Positions 26,894-34,469 of a DNA stretch of 64,000 nucleotides are shown here, piece after piece. The position numbers were made by a program, and so were the translations under genes. Numbering within the stretch: position 1 is the first letter of the stretch; the number at the start of each line of letters is the position of its first letter. The notes beneath the pieces are model-generated. The model was not told where the DNA came from and searched no databases. It saw only the letters and a list, made by a program, of their open reading frames with translations. The stretch spans positions 682,001 through 746,000 of the forward strand of contig NZ_CP097218.1 in the NCBI RefSeq assembly GCF_023373525.1, read 5' to 3'. Source of the stretch: Brachybacterium kimchii. Lineage in GTDB: Bacteria > Actinomycetota > Actinomycetes > Actinomycetales > Dermabacteraceae.

Positions 26894-27670
26894 ATGACCA
26901 GCGCTGCCGCCGCACCGCCCGAGCGATCCGCACCGCGCGTCGGGACCCTCGGCCTCGATGTGGACGCGACGCTCATCCACGGCCCGCTGGGGACCGTGAT
27001 CGCGGACCTCGATGCGCAGGTCGCTCGCGAGCAGGGCATCGTCGGCCTCCACGACCAGGTGATGGCCGAGGCGCAGGTCCTCTTCGCCGAGGACCCGGCC
27101 GCGGCCTACGACTGGCAGGCGACCCTCGCCCGGGTGGCCCGCGAGCGCGGTGCCCGACTGCCCTTCGACATCGTCGAGCGCCTCGAGGAGGTCGCCCCGG
27201 CGCGCACCCGCCTCCTCGAGGACGACACTCCGGACGTGCTGCGCGCGGTGAGGGCCGAGGGCTGGCGGCTCGTGGTGATCACCAACGGCTGGCGCCGCTA
27301 TCAGGTGCCGGCCCTGCGGGCGGTCGGCCTGCTCGACCTCGTCGACGACCTCGTCACCGCCGACTCCGCCGGCGCGCCGAAGCCCGACCCGGTGATGTTC
27401 GCGAGCGCCCAGAGCGGCGAGGGCCCCCTCGTGCACCTCGGGGACCGGCTCGACGACGACGTGCTCGGCGCCCACGGAGCGGGCGGCGCCGCGATCCTCT
27501 ACTGCCCCTCGGCCCCCGCCGACGACGAGCCCTTCACGGACTTCCTCCGTGATCTCGCCGGGCGCCAGCAGGCGCGCGTCGACCCCGACGATCCGCTCGC
27601 ACGCCCCGATGCGGTGATCTCCACGATCACGGATCTCCCCGGCGCGCTCCGAGCGCTCGCGTGGCCATGA
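26894..27670 (+). CDS. HAD-family hydrolase
   Basis: 258 residues. HAD motif I is GLDVDATL (Asp nucleophile; DVDAT instead of the usual DxDGT), motif II VITNG, motif III lysine in GAPKPDP, motif IV GDRLDDDVLGAHGAG. The cap between motifs I and II is helical, subfamily I. Substrate unknown. ATG 26894 is preferred over 26885 since the -10-like CAGAAT would then leave a leaderless start; either is possible. Its stop overlaps the next ATG (ATGA), so it is co-transcribed with the flavoprotein that follows. Confidence 0.85.
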   Translation: MTSAAAAPPERSAPRVGTLGLDVDATLIHGPLGTVIADLDAQVAREQGIVGLHDQVMAEAQVLFAEDPAAAYDWQATLARVARERGARLPFDIVERLEEVAPARTRLLEDDTPDVLRAVRAEGWRLVVITNGWRRYQVPALRAVGLLDLVDDLVTADSAGAPKPDPVMFASAQSGEGPLVHLGDRLDDDVLGAHGAGGAAILYCPSAPADDEPFTDFLRDLAGRQQARVDPDDPLARPDAVISTITDLPGALRALAWP

Positions 27671-28803
27671 ACCAGCCGCCTCTCCCGCCCGACCGGTCCG
27701 TCCCGTCCGACGGGTCCGTCCCGTCCGATGGGCCCTCCCTGCGGGAGGCGGATGTGGTGGTCATCGGTGGGGGACAGGCGGGCCTCAGCGCCGGCCACCA
27801 CCTGCTGCGCCGCGGGGCCGACGTCATCATGCTCGACGCCGAGGACGGTCCGGGCGGCGCCTGGCGACATCGCTGGGACTCGCTGACCATGGCGACGGTC
27901 AACCACATCGCCGACCTCCCCGACATGCCGCAGGACGACGTCCCCGAGACGGAGAGCGCGAACGTGGCGGTGCCCGCCTACTTCGCCGAGTTCGAGCGCC
28001 GCCGTTCCCTGCCCATCGAGCGGCCCGTCCGCGTGACCTCCGTGCGCCCCGAGGATCCGGAGACGGGGGTCGACTCGCCGCTGCGCGTCGACAGCGTCGA
28101 CGGGCAGGGGAGGGCGCTCACGCCGATCCGCACGCGCGCGATCGTGAACGCGACCGGCACCTGGAGCAACCCGTTCGTCCCCTTCGTGCCGGGGATCGGC
28201 ACCTTCCGCGGCCGCATGCTGCGCACGGTCGACTACCCGGGCGCCGAGGCCCTCTCCGGGCAGCGGATCGGCATCGTCGGCGGCGGGATCAGCGCCACCG
28301 GCTTCCTCGCCGAGCTCAGCGAGGTCGCGACGACCTTCTGGTACACGCGCCGTCAGCCGGTCTTCCGCGAGGGCGGATTCACCCCGGAGATCGAGGGCCG
28401 CGCGGCCGTCGCGATGGTCGAGGAGCGCGTGGCGCAGGGACTCGCCCCGCTCAGCGTGGTCTCCGTGACCGGCCTGCCCTGGAGTCCGGCCCTCGCGGCC
28501 GCCGATGCCCGTGGAGCGCTCCACCGACGGCCGATGTTCACGCGGATCGTGCCCGAGGGCGTGATCGAGGCCGACGGCACCACGACGCCCCTGGACGTGC
28601 TGCTCTGGGCCACCGGGTTCCGCGCGGCCCTGGACCACCTCGCGCCCCTGCATCTGCGCGCCCCGGGCGGCGGCATCCGCATGGACGGCAGCCAGGTCGC
28701 CGGCGACCCCCGCATCCACCTCGTCGGCTACGGCCCCAGCTCCTCGACCATCGGCGCCAACCGCGCGGGCCGCGCCGCCGCCCGCCGTCTCCTCCGCCGC
28801 TGA
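27667..28803 (+). CDS. FAD-dependent, flavin-monooxygenase-like oxidoreductase
   Basis: 378 residues. FAD motif VVVIGGGQAGLSAGHHLL (about 35), ligand-binding GPGGAWRHRWDSL, a second dinucleotide fold IGIVGGGISATGFL (about 200), and late LLWATGFRAAL and HLVGYGPSSST. This two-Rossmann layout fits the CzcO/TrkA-like flavin monooxygenases. The N-terminus carries an 18-bp tandem repeat (27695-27730) encoding a PSDGSV-type tail. Coupled to the HAD gene by ATGA; substrate unknown. Confidence 0.88.
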   Translation: MNQPPLPPDRSVPSDGSVPSDGPSLREADVVVIGGGQAGLSAGHHLLRRGADVIMLDAEDGPGGAWRHRWDSLTMATVNHIADLPDMPQDDVPETESANVAVPAYFAEFERRRSLPIERPVRVTSVRPEDPETGVDSPLRVDSVDGQGRALTPIRTRAIVNATGTWSNPFVPFVPGIGTFRGRMLRTVDYPGAEALSGQRIGIVGGGISATGFLAELSEVATTFWYTRRQPVFREGGFTPEIEGRAAVAMVEERVAQGLAPLSVVSVTGLPWSPALAAADARGALHRRPMFTRIVPEGVIEADGTTTPLDVLLWATGFRAALDHLAPLHLRAPGGGIRMDGSQVAGDPRIHLVGYGPSSSTIGANRAGRAAARRLLRR

Positions 28804-28826
28804 CGTCCCGCCTCGACCAGCCCCGA

Positions 28827-28854
28827 TTTAACGCAAGGGACGTGTGGCGATAAT
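28827..28854 (+). promoter_or_regulatory. AT-rich candidate promoter of the siderophore-interacting gene
   Basis: TTTAAC (28827-28832), 16-base spacer, GATAAT (28849-28854), in an unusually AT-rich patch. A second -10, TACTGT at 28888-28893, lies seven bases before the ATG and would give a leaderless mRNA. No DtxR/IdeR iron box was recognised. Confidence 0.45.
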
Positions 28855-28900
28855 CCCTCGGTCCTGCAGGGTGTCGGCGGTCTGCCGTACTGTCGGAGGC

Positions 28901-29761
28901 ATGAGCGACGCCACAGGATCCGGGACCGCAGCACCGACGCCCAAGGACCGGGGGAAGCGCCCCCCGCGCCCGCAGGCGGTCCTCGAGGTCATCGGCAAGC
29001 AGCGGATCACGCCGAACCTGCTGCGCGTGATCGTCGGCGGGGACCAGGTCGGCGTCCTGAACGACAACGACTCCACCGACAAGTACCTCAAGCTCCTGCT
29101 CCCGCAGCCGGGAAGCGGACTGCAGCCGCCCTACGACATGGAGGGGCTGCGCGAGACCGCGCCCGAGTCCATGCCGTCCCGACGCACCTACACGGTGCGC
29201 TCCTGGGACCGGGAGAAGCAGCTGCTCGCCCTGGACTTCGTGCTCCACGGCGAGGGCACGGTCGACGGGATCGCCGCCGCGTGGGCGGACGCCGTCCTTC
29301 CCGGTGACGTGGTGGCCGCGAACGGCGCCGGCGGCGGCTACGCCCCCGATCCGAAGACGGGCTTCCACCTGCTGATCGGCGACCACTCGGCGCTGCCCGC
29401 CATCGCCTCCGCCCTCGAGGCCATGGAGCCCGGGGCGCGCGGCATCGCCCTCGTCCAGCTCGATCACGCCGAGGACCAGCAGGACATCGACCACCCCGAG
29501 GGCGTCGAGCTGCGCTGGCTGATCGGCGACCGCGAGCAGCTGGTCAGCGAGACCGAGGGCCTGGACCTCCCGGAGGACGGGCTCCAGGTGTTCGCCCACG
29601 GTGAGCGCGGCATCATCAAGCAGATCCGCCGCAACCTCGTCAAGGAGCGCGGCATCGACCGCTCCCTCATCTCGATCTCCGCCTACTGGGCGGCCGGCCG
29701 CGTCGAGGACCAGTTCCAGGCCGAGAAGCGCGAGCCCGTCGGCCGCATCGACGAGGACTGA
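28901..29761 (+). CDS. Siderophore-interacting protein (FAD ferric reductase)
   Basis: 286 residues of the SIP/ViuB family: an FAD-binding beta-barrel with RRTYTVRSWD (flavin contact) and a C-terminal NAD(P)H-binding SIP domain (LLIGDHSALPAIASALE, VFAHGERGIIKQIRRNL, ISAYWAAGRVEDQF). Family members reduce ferric siderophores in the cytosol to release iron. No siderophore transport gene is adjacent. The start follows from the -10 spacing and a GGAGG-like stretch. Confidence 0.92.
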   Translation: MSDATGSGTAAPTPKDRGKRPPRPQAVLEVIGKQRITPNLLRVIVGGDQVGVLNDNDSTDKYLKLLLPQPGSGLQPPYDMEGLRETAPESMPSRRTYTVRSWDREKQLLALDFVLHGEGTVDGIAAAWADAVLPGDVVAANGAGGGYAPDPKTGFHLLIGDHSALPAIASALEAMEPGARGIALVQLDHAEDQQDIDHPEGVELRWLIGDREQLVSETEGLDLPEDGLQVFAHGERGIIKQIRRNLVKERGIDRSLISISAYWAAGRVEDQFQAEKREPVGRIDED

Positions 29762-29771
29762 GTCCCGCGCG

Positions 29772-30431
29772 ATGAGCGATCCGAGCGAGGACCTCGTCGT
29801 CGGCGAGGACGGGCTGGCCCGGCCCGTCTGGGCGAGCCGTCACGAGGACCTGCGCGAGTACTACGACACCGAGTGGGGGATGCCGCGGCGCACCGAGGCC
29901 GAGGTGTTCGAGCGCCTCGCGCTCGAGGGCTTCCAGTCCGGTCTCTCCTGGGCCACGATCCTGCGGCGTCGGCCCGGTTTCCGACGTGCCTTCGCGGACT
30001 TCGACCCCGAGGCGGTCGCCGGCTTCGGAGAGGCCGACGTGGAGCGTCTTCTCGCCGACGAGGGCATCATCCGCCACCGCGGCAAGATCGAGGCGACCAT
30101 CGCCAACGCCCGCGCGACCCTCGCCCTGCGCGAGGCCGAGGGGATCGGAGCCCGCGGCGACCTCCCGCGCGGCTCGACCCTCGCCGACCTGGTCTGGAGC
30201 TACCGGCCGGAGACCGGCCCCGCCCCGCGCACCGCCGCCGAGGTGCCGACGACCTCCGCCGAGTCCCGAGCGCTCGCGAAGGAGCTCAAGGCCCGCGGAT
30301 TCCGGTTCGTGGGGCCGACGACGATGTTCGCGCTCATGGAGGCGCTCGGCGTGGTCGACACCCACCTGCTGGGCTCCCACCGCCGCGGCAGCTCCGGCCT
30401 CTGGGACGAGACCGGCACGCCCCGCGCGTGA
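29772..30431 (+). CDS. tag: DNA-3-methyladenine glycosylase I (Tag family, zinc ligands absent)
   Basis: 219 residues. It matches Tag: YYDTEWGMPRRTEAEVFERL, LEGFQSGLSWATILRRRPGFRRAFADFD and FRFVGPTTMFALMEALG. Tag removes alkylated adenine from DNA. In the E. coli enzyme, a zinc-snap uses Cys and His near the N-terminus and His and Cys near the C-terminus; here the N-terminal positions read PVW and YYDTEW, and the C-terminal segment reads THLLGSHRR with no Cys. The zinc site therefore looks lost, with the fold otherwise intact. ATG 29772 lies ten bases after the previous stop. Confidence 0.88.
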   Translation: MSDPSEDLVVGEDGLARPVWASRHEDLREYYDTEWGMPRRTEAEVFERLALEGFQSGLSWATILRRRPGFRRAFADFDPEAVAGFGEADVERLLADEGIIRHRGKIEATIANARATLALREAEGIGARGDLPRGSTLADLVWSYRPETGPAPRTAAEVPTTSAESRALAKELKARGFRFVGPTTMFALMEALGVVDTHLLGSHRRGSSGLWDETGTPRA

Positions 30432-30514
30432 ACAGCGCGCCCCGCGCCTGACCCGCGCGCCCCCCGGACTGAGCAGCACGCTCCGAGCCCGACCTGCACC
30501 TCCGATGGCGCGCG

Positions 30515-30526
30515 CCGCACGTGCGG
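30515..30526. promoter_or_regulatory. 12-bp palindrome upstream of the MetY-like gene
   Basis: CCGCACGTGCGG, identical to the core of the palindrome at 22043-22056. It lies 99 bases before the ATG at 30625; TCATACG directly after it could be part of a promoter. Confidence 0.35.
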
Positions 30527-30624
30527 TCATACGTGGTCACACTCCTGGGCGCTGGGCCCGCGTGCGCGCGAGAGTGGCCGGGAGCGGCGTCCTCGACCCC
30601 GTCGGCCGCTCGGGAGGAGAGGTC

Positions 30625-32025
30625 ATGTCCACGACTTCGGTGCACGCCGGCTGGGACGCGCGCGACGCCCACGGCTCGCTCGTCCCCCCGATCTACGCGA
30701 CCAGCGCCTACGCCCACAGTGGGCACGCCTCCCTCAAGGCGCTCTTCGCCCGGGAGAGCGAGGGGTTCGCCTACTCCCGCTCCGGGAACCCCACCACGGC
30801 CGTCCTCGAACAGCGCATCGCCGCTCTCGAGGGCGGGATCGGAGCGATCGCCGTGGCGAGCGGGCAGGCCGCCACCACGATCGCGCTGTGCTCCCTGCTC
30901 GAGCCGGGCACACACGTCGTCGCGTCCTCCCGGCTTTACGGCGGGACCACCGAGTTCCTCGACGACACCCTCGCCGACCTGCAGGTGAGCTGGAGCGCCG
31001 TCGACCCCTGGGACGTCGACGGCTGGCGCGACGCGATCCGACCCGAGACCCGCGTCCTCCTCCTCGAGTCGATCGCGAACCCGGGCGCGGAGCTCGCCGA
31101 CCTCGATGCGATCAGCGCCGTCGCGCACGAGCACGGCGCGGTGGTGGTCGTCGACTCGACCCTCGCGAGCCCCGCCCTCTACCGTCCCGGGGAGCACGGG
31201 GCCGACGTGGTCGTGCACTCGGCCACCAAGTACCTCGCCGGGCACGGCACCACGATCGCCGGCCTCATCGTCGACATCGGCTCCTTCGATCCGCGCCGAT
31301 GTCCCGAGCGCTGGCCGCGCCTGACCACCCCCAACGAGCGCTTCCACGTCACGTTCGCCGACGAGTACGAGGACGGCGGCTCCGGGCTGCTGGGCCTCGC
31401 CCGCGCCAAGTACGTCACGGACTTCGGCGCCACCCTTCCCGCCCAGAGCGCCCGCGACGTGCTCGTGGGCATCGAGACCCTCGACCTGCGCCTGGAGCGC
31501 ATCAGCGCGCACGCCGAGCAGATCGCTCGCAGCCTTCAGGGCGCGGACGGAATCGCCCGCGTGAACCACCCGTCGGCCCCCGGGCGCGCCGACGCGCATC
31601 TCGCCGCACGGGATTTCCCCCGCGGCACCTCGGGAGTGTTCTCGATCGACCTCGAGGGCGGGGAGACGGCCGCGGCCGCGTTCTGCGACGCCCTGAGCGT
31701 CTTCACCCTGGCCGTGAACATCGGCGACGTCCGCTCCCTGGTCTGCCATCCGGCGACGACGACGCACTCGCACCTGAGTCCCGAGCAGCGGGCCGCCTGC
31801 GGCGTGGGCGAGGGCACGGTGCGGCTCAGCATCGGCCTCGAGGACCTGGACGATCTGCTCGCCGACCTGCGGCGGAGCCTCGCCGCCGCGTGCGCGGCGC
31901 GCGACTCGGGACCGGGCGACGTGGAGCTGGGAGACGCGGAACGGGGAGACGCGGCGCCGACGGGCACGCCGGGTCGCGCCTCGGTCCTCAGCGGCGCGGG
32001 CGCTTCCCGCTCGCGAACTGCTTGA
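30625..32025 (+). CDS. O-acetylhomoserine sulfhydrylase-like PLP enzyme
   Basis: 466 residues of the Cys/Met metabolism PLP family. TTSVHAGWDARDAHGSLVPPIY is the N-terminal signature, FAYSRSGNPT the substrate loop, and the PLP lysine lies in VHSATKYLAGHGTT. The KYLAGHGTTIAGLIVD segment and TNPSxxP-like region favour MetY-type sulfhydrylases over cystathionine lyases. The last ~50 residues are an unrelated Gly/Asp/Ala tail with small repeats (GDVELGDAERGDA). GGAGGAGAGG precedes the ATG. Its 3' end overlaps the convergent zinc-ribbon gene by 38 bases. Confidence 0.85.
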   Translation: MSTTSVHAGWDARDAHGSLVPPIYATSAYAHSGHASLKALFARESEGFAYSRSGNPTTAVLEQRIAALEGGIGAIAVASGQAATTIALCSLLEPGTHVVASSRLYGGTTEFLDDTLADLQVSWSAVDPWDVDGWRDAIRPETRVLLLESIANPGAELADLDAISAVAHEHGAVVVVDSTLASPALYRPGEHGADVVVHSATKYLAGHGTTIAGLIVDIGSFDPRRCPERWPRLTTPNERFHVTFADEYEDGGSGLLGLARAKYVTDFGATLPAQSARDVLVGIETLDLRLERISAHAEQIARSLQGADGIARVNHPSAPGRADAHLAARDFPRGTSGVFSIDLEGGETAAAAFCDALSVFTLAVNIGDVRSLVCHPATTTHSHLSPEQRAACGVGEGTVRLSIGLEDLDDLLADLRRSLAAACAARDSGPGDVELGDAERGDAAPTGTPGRASVLSGAGASRSRTA

Positions 32026-32200
32026 CCCGGCCGAACCAGCCGGCGGTGCTCACGGCGTTGCCGACGCCGCCGCCCACCGCATGCCCTGCGGACGCGCCGA
32101 GGATCCGGTCGTTGCAGCGCTCGCACAGCACGCGCCCCGTGAACGACCTCCGGGCGCGGCCGCGGATCACTCTCCTGCACTGTTCGCATCGCTGAGCCAT
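31988..32200 (-). CDS. Small zinc-ribbon protein
   Basis: 70 residues: CEQC near the N-terminus and CERC 19 residues later form a four-cysteine zinc ribbon, followed by a Gly/Ala segment (about 36-52) and a basic tail (KQFASGKRPRR). Family unknown; possible nucleic-acid binder. CAGACT lies six bases before the ATG, again leaderless-like. The gene overlaps the 3' end of the convergent MetY-like gene, where both reading frames are coding for about 12 codons. Confidence 0.7.
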   Translation of the reverse strand: MAQRCEQCRRVIRGRARRSFTGRVLCERCNDRILGASAGHAVGGGVGNAVSTAGWFGRVKQFASGKRPRR

Positions 32201-32292
32201 GCCTCGAGTCTGCCCCAGCGGGGCAGATCCGTCGAACGGGCCGCGTGCCTCGGCAGGTCGGCTCCCTGGGGGTGCGCGGGGTCCCCGCGCCG

Positions 32293-33777
32293 TCAGCCGC
32301 CGGGACCGAGGTCAGGGGCCCGACGGATCCCGAAGCGCTCGCGCAGGACGCGCCGCGCGGCGAAATGGCCGTTCAGACCGTGGACCCCGGGCCCCGGAGG
32401 CGTCGCGGACGAGCACAGGAAGTGGCCGTCGTCCGAGAGCCGGTAGGGGTCCCACACCGCGCGGGGCCGCGCGATCATGCGGAACATGGTGATCGTCCCC
32501 ATCGCGATGTCGCCGCCCACGATCGCCCGGTCGTGCTCGCCCATGCGCGCGGCGGGGATGCCGCGCGCGGCGACGATGGTGTCGCGGAATCCGGGCGCGC
32601 TCGCCTCGATCTGCGCGATCACGGCCTCGGTGGGATCCTCCATGCCGCCGACGGGCACGTGCGCGTACGCCCAGATCGGCCGCAGCCCGCCGACCTCGCG
32701 GGAGGGATCGGCGACCGCCGGATCGCTCACGAGCACCACGGGATGCTCCGGGAAGCGGCCCGCGAGCACCTGGTTCTCGGCCGCGGCGACCTGCTCGCGA
32801 GTGCCGCCCAGATGCACGGTTCCCGCACGGCCCACGTCCGCATGCGCCCACGGGATCGGCCCGCGGGTCACCAGATCGACCTTCGCCGCGGCGCCCGCAT
32901 GACCGAGGCGACGCAGGCCGCGAGCGGTGCGGCGGGGGATCGAGCGGCCGAGGATCCGGGCGGCGTCGTCGGCGCTCGTGTCCAGGAGCACGGCTCGGGC
33001 GGGCGGAAGATCCGCGAGCGAGCGCACAGGGCGGCCTGCGGCCACCCTGCCGCCGTGGGCGCGCAGGTCCTCGAGGAGGGCGTCGGCGATGGCCTGGCTG
33101 CCGCCGACGGGGATCGGCCAGCCGCCCGCGTGCGCGAGCGAGGCCAGGAGCAGGGAGACCCCGGCCCCCGCGAGGGAGGGCAGGGGACTGATGCCGTGCG
33201 CGGCGACCCCGGTGAGCAGCGCGCGCGCCCTCTCCGTGCGCAGGGGCGAGTCCCAGGCCCGGGTGCCCTGCTGCAGCACCCGCAGCCCGAACCGTGCGCC
33301 GGCCGTGAGCCCGGCGGGGGAGAGCACCTCGGGTGGGATCGAGCGCTTGTCGCCGAGCGCGAGGGCGGTAACCGCGTCGGCATGACGGGCGAGGGGCTCG
33401 AACATGCGACGCCAGGAGGGTCCGTCGGGCCCGAGCCCCTCCGCGGTGCGCTCGAGGTCGTGCCAGGCGATGCCCGCGTCGCCGCCCGGCAGCGGCTGGG
33501 CGTAGGAGACCTCGGGCACAATCGTGCGCACGCCGCGCGCCGCGAGGTCGAACTCGCGCAGGAACGGGCTCGCGAGCGCCATCGGATGCACGGCCGAGCA
33601 GATGTCGTGGACGATCCCGGGGGCGAGGCCCAGGTCGAGCGTGCGGGCGCCGCCGCCCAGGGTCTCCTCGGCCTCGAGGACCTGGACGCTCAGACCCGCA
33701 CGGGCGAGGGTGACCGCCGCCGCGAGCCCGTTGGGCCCGGAGCCGACGACCACTGCGTCCAGCGAGGGGGAAGCCAT
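32293..33777 (-). CDS. Phytoene desaturase-like FAD oxidoreductase
   Basis: 494 residues. The FAD fold AVVVGSGPNGLAAAVTLARAG is at the N-terminus, followed by VLEAEETLGGGART; the C-terminal LCSSATPPGPGVHGLNGHFAAR closes the FAD site. This is the CrtI/PYROXD2 superfamily; no carotenoid gene is nearby, so the substrate is open. The ATG at 33777 has TAGGCT (33789-33784) six bases upstream, a leaderless arrangement. It is divergent from the membrane pair at 33897. Confidence 0.85.
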   Translation of the reverse strand: MASPSLDAVVVGSGPNGLAAAVTLARAGLSVQVLEAEETLGGGARTLDLGLAPGIVHDICSAVHPMALASPFLREFDLAARGVRTIVPEVSYAQPLPGGDAGIAWHDLERTAEGLGPDGPSWRRMFEPLARHADAVTALALGDKRSIPPEVLSPAGLTAGARFGLRVLQQGTRAWDSPLRTERARALLTGVAAHGISPLPSLAGAGVSLLLASLAHAGGWPIPVGGSQAIADALLEDLRAHGGRVAAGRPVRSLADLPPARAVLLDTSADDAARILGRSIPRRTARGLRRLGHAGAAAKVDLVTRGPIPWAHADVGRAGTVHLGGTREQVAAAENQVLAGRFPEHPVVLVSDPAVADPSREVGGLRPIWAYAHVPVGGMEDPTEAVIAQIEASAPGFRDTIVAARGIPAARMGEHDRAIVGGDIAMGTITMFRMIARPRAVWDPYRLSDDGHFLCSSATPPGPGVHGLNGHFAARRVLRERFGIRRAPDLGPGG

Positions 33778-33783
33778 GCTCGA

Positions 33784-33789
33784 AGCCTA
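33784..33789 (-). promoter_or_regulatory. -10 box of the leaderless CrtI-like gene
   Basis: TAGGCT on the minus strand, six bases before the ATG at 33777. Confidence 0.55.
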
Positions 33790-33883
33790 GTGGTCGGGGC
33801 CGGGGCATCGCGCGCGGAACCCGGACCTCCAGGTCGAGGGGCGTGGTCGGCGTGGGCTTCGGCCCGGGCGGCGCCGTGTTCCC

Positions 33884-33897
33884 TATCGTGGGCGCAA
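33884..33897 (+). promoter_or_regulatory. -10 box of the leaderless membrane-pair operon
   Basis: TATCGT at 33884-33889, seven bases before ATG 33897. It forms a divergent promoter pair with the box at 33784-33789. Confidence 0.5.
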
Positions 33898-34469
33898 TGA
33901 CCGAAGATCCCGCGCCTCCTCGCGATCGACCCACCGGGCACGGCCCCGAGCAGGCCCATGACCACGGTGGCGTCCCCTCGAGGGGAGAGGCCGCGGGACG
34001 CCCCGGCCCCGGCCCCGCGGCGCCGCGCGTGCGACGGATGGGGCCCGTCGGCCTCGCCTGGCGGGTCCTCGCCATGGCCGCGGGACTGGCCGTGCTGACG
34101 GCAGCGCAGATCGGCCACACCGACGACTTCTTCCCGTTCAGCGCGATGGCCATGTTCGCCCAGCCCCGCGACCCGGACGGCGTCATCGACGACACCTGCC
34201 TCGAGGGCACCCGCGAGGGCAGCGACGAGGTCGTCCCGCTCGGCTTCCCCGACGCCGGCATCGCGCGCTCCGACGTCGAGGGGAACCTGCGCAGCATCCG
34301 CAAGGACCCGCAGCAGCTCGCGCCGCTCGCCCGCGCCGTCGACGCCCACCATCCCGACGCGCCGCGGCTGACGAGCCTCACCGTCTGCAGCGACCGCTAT
34401 CACCTGCGGTCGGGCGCGCCCGACGGCCCGCCCGAGCACGTCGCCCTGGTCACCTGGGAGGCGCGATGA
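33897..34469 (+). CDS. Hypothetical membrane-anchored protein paired with HTTM-like gene
   Basis: 190 residues: a disordered cytosolic N-terminus with His/Pro/Gly (1-48), one TM helix (about 52-72, LAWRVLAMAAGLAVLTAAQIG), then DDFFPFSAMAMFAQPRD and an extracytoplasmic domain of about 110 residues with two cysteines that could form a disulfide. No family is recognised. The start of the next gene overlaps its stop (ATGA), and such two-gene pairs suggest a membrane complex. Confidence 0.75.
   Translation: MTEDPAPPRDRPTGHGPEQAHDHGGVPSRGEAAGRPGPGPAAPRVRRMGPVGLAWRVLAMAAGLAVLTAAQIGHTDDFFPFSAMAMFAQPRDPDGVIDDTCLEGTREGSDEVVPLGFPDAGIARSDVEGNLRSIRKDPQQLAPLARAVDAHHPDAPRLTSLTVCSDRYHLRSGAPDGPPEHVALVTWEAR

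Noticed and set aside
25095..26897. GTG-initiated upstream frame in the MFS leader
   Set aside because: It has the right distance from the -10 for a leaderless start, but its product is low-complexity and it runs through the MFS gene in another frame.
28820..28900. DtxR/IdeR iron box upstream of the siderophore-interacting gene
   Set aside because: The AT-rich patch does not match the TTAGGTTAG-type palindrome.
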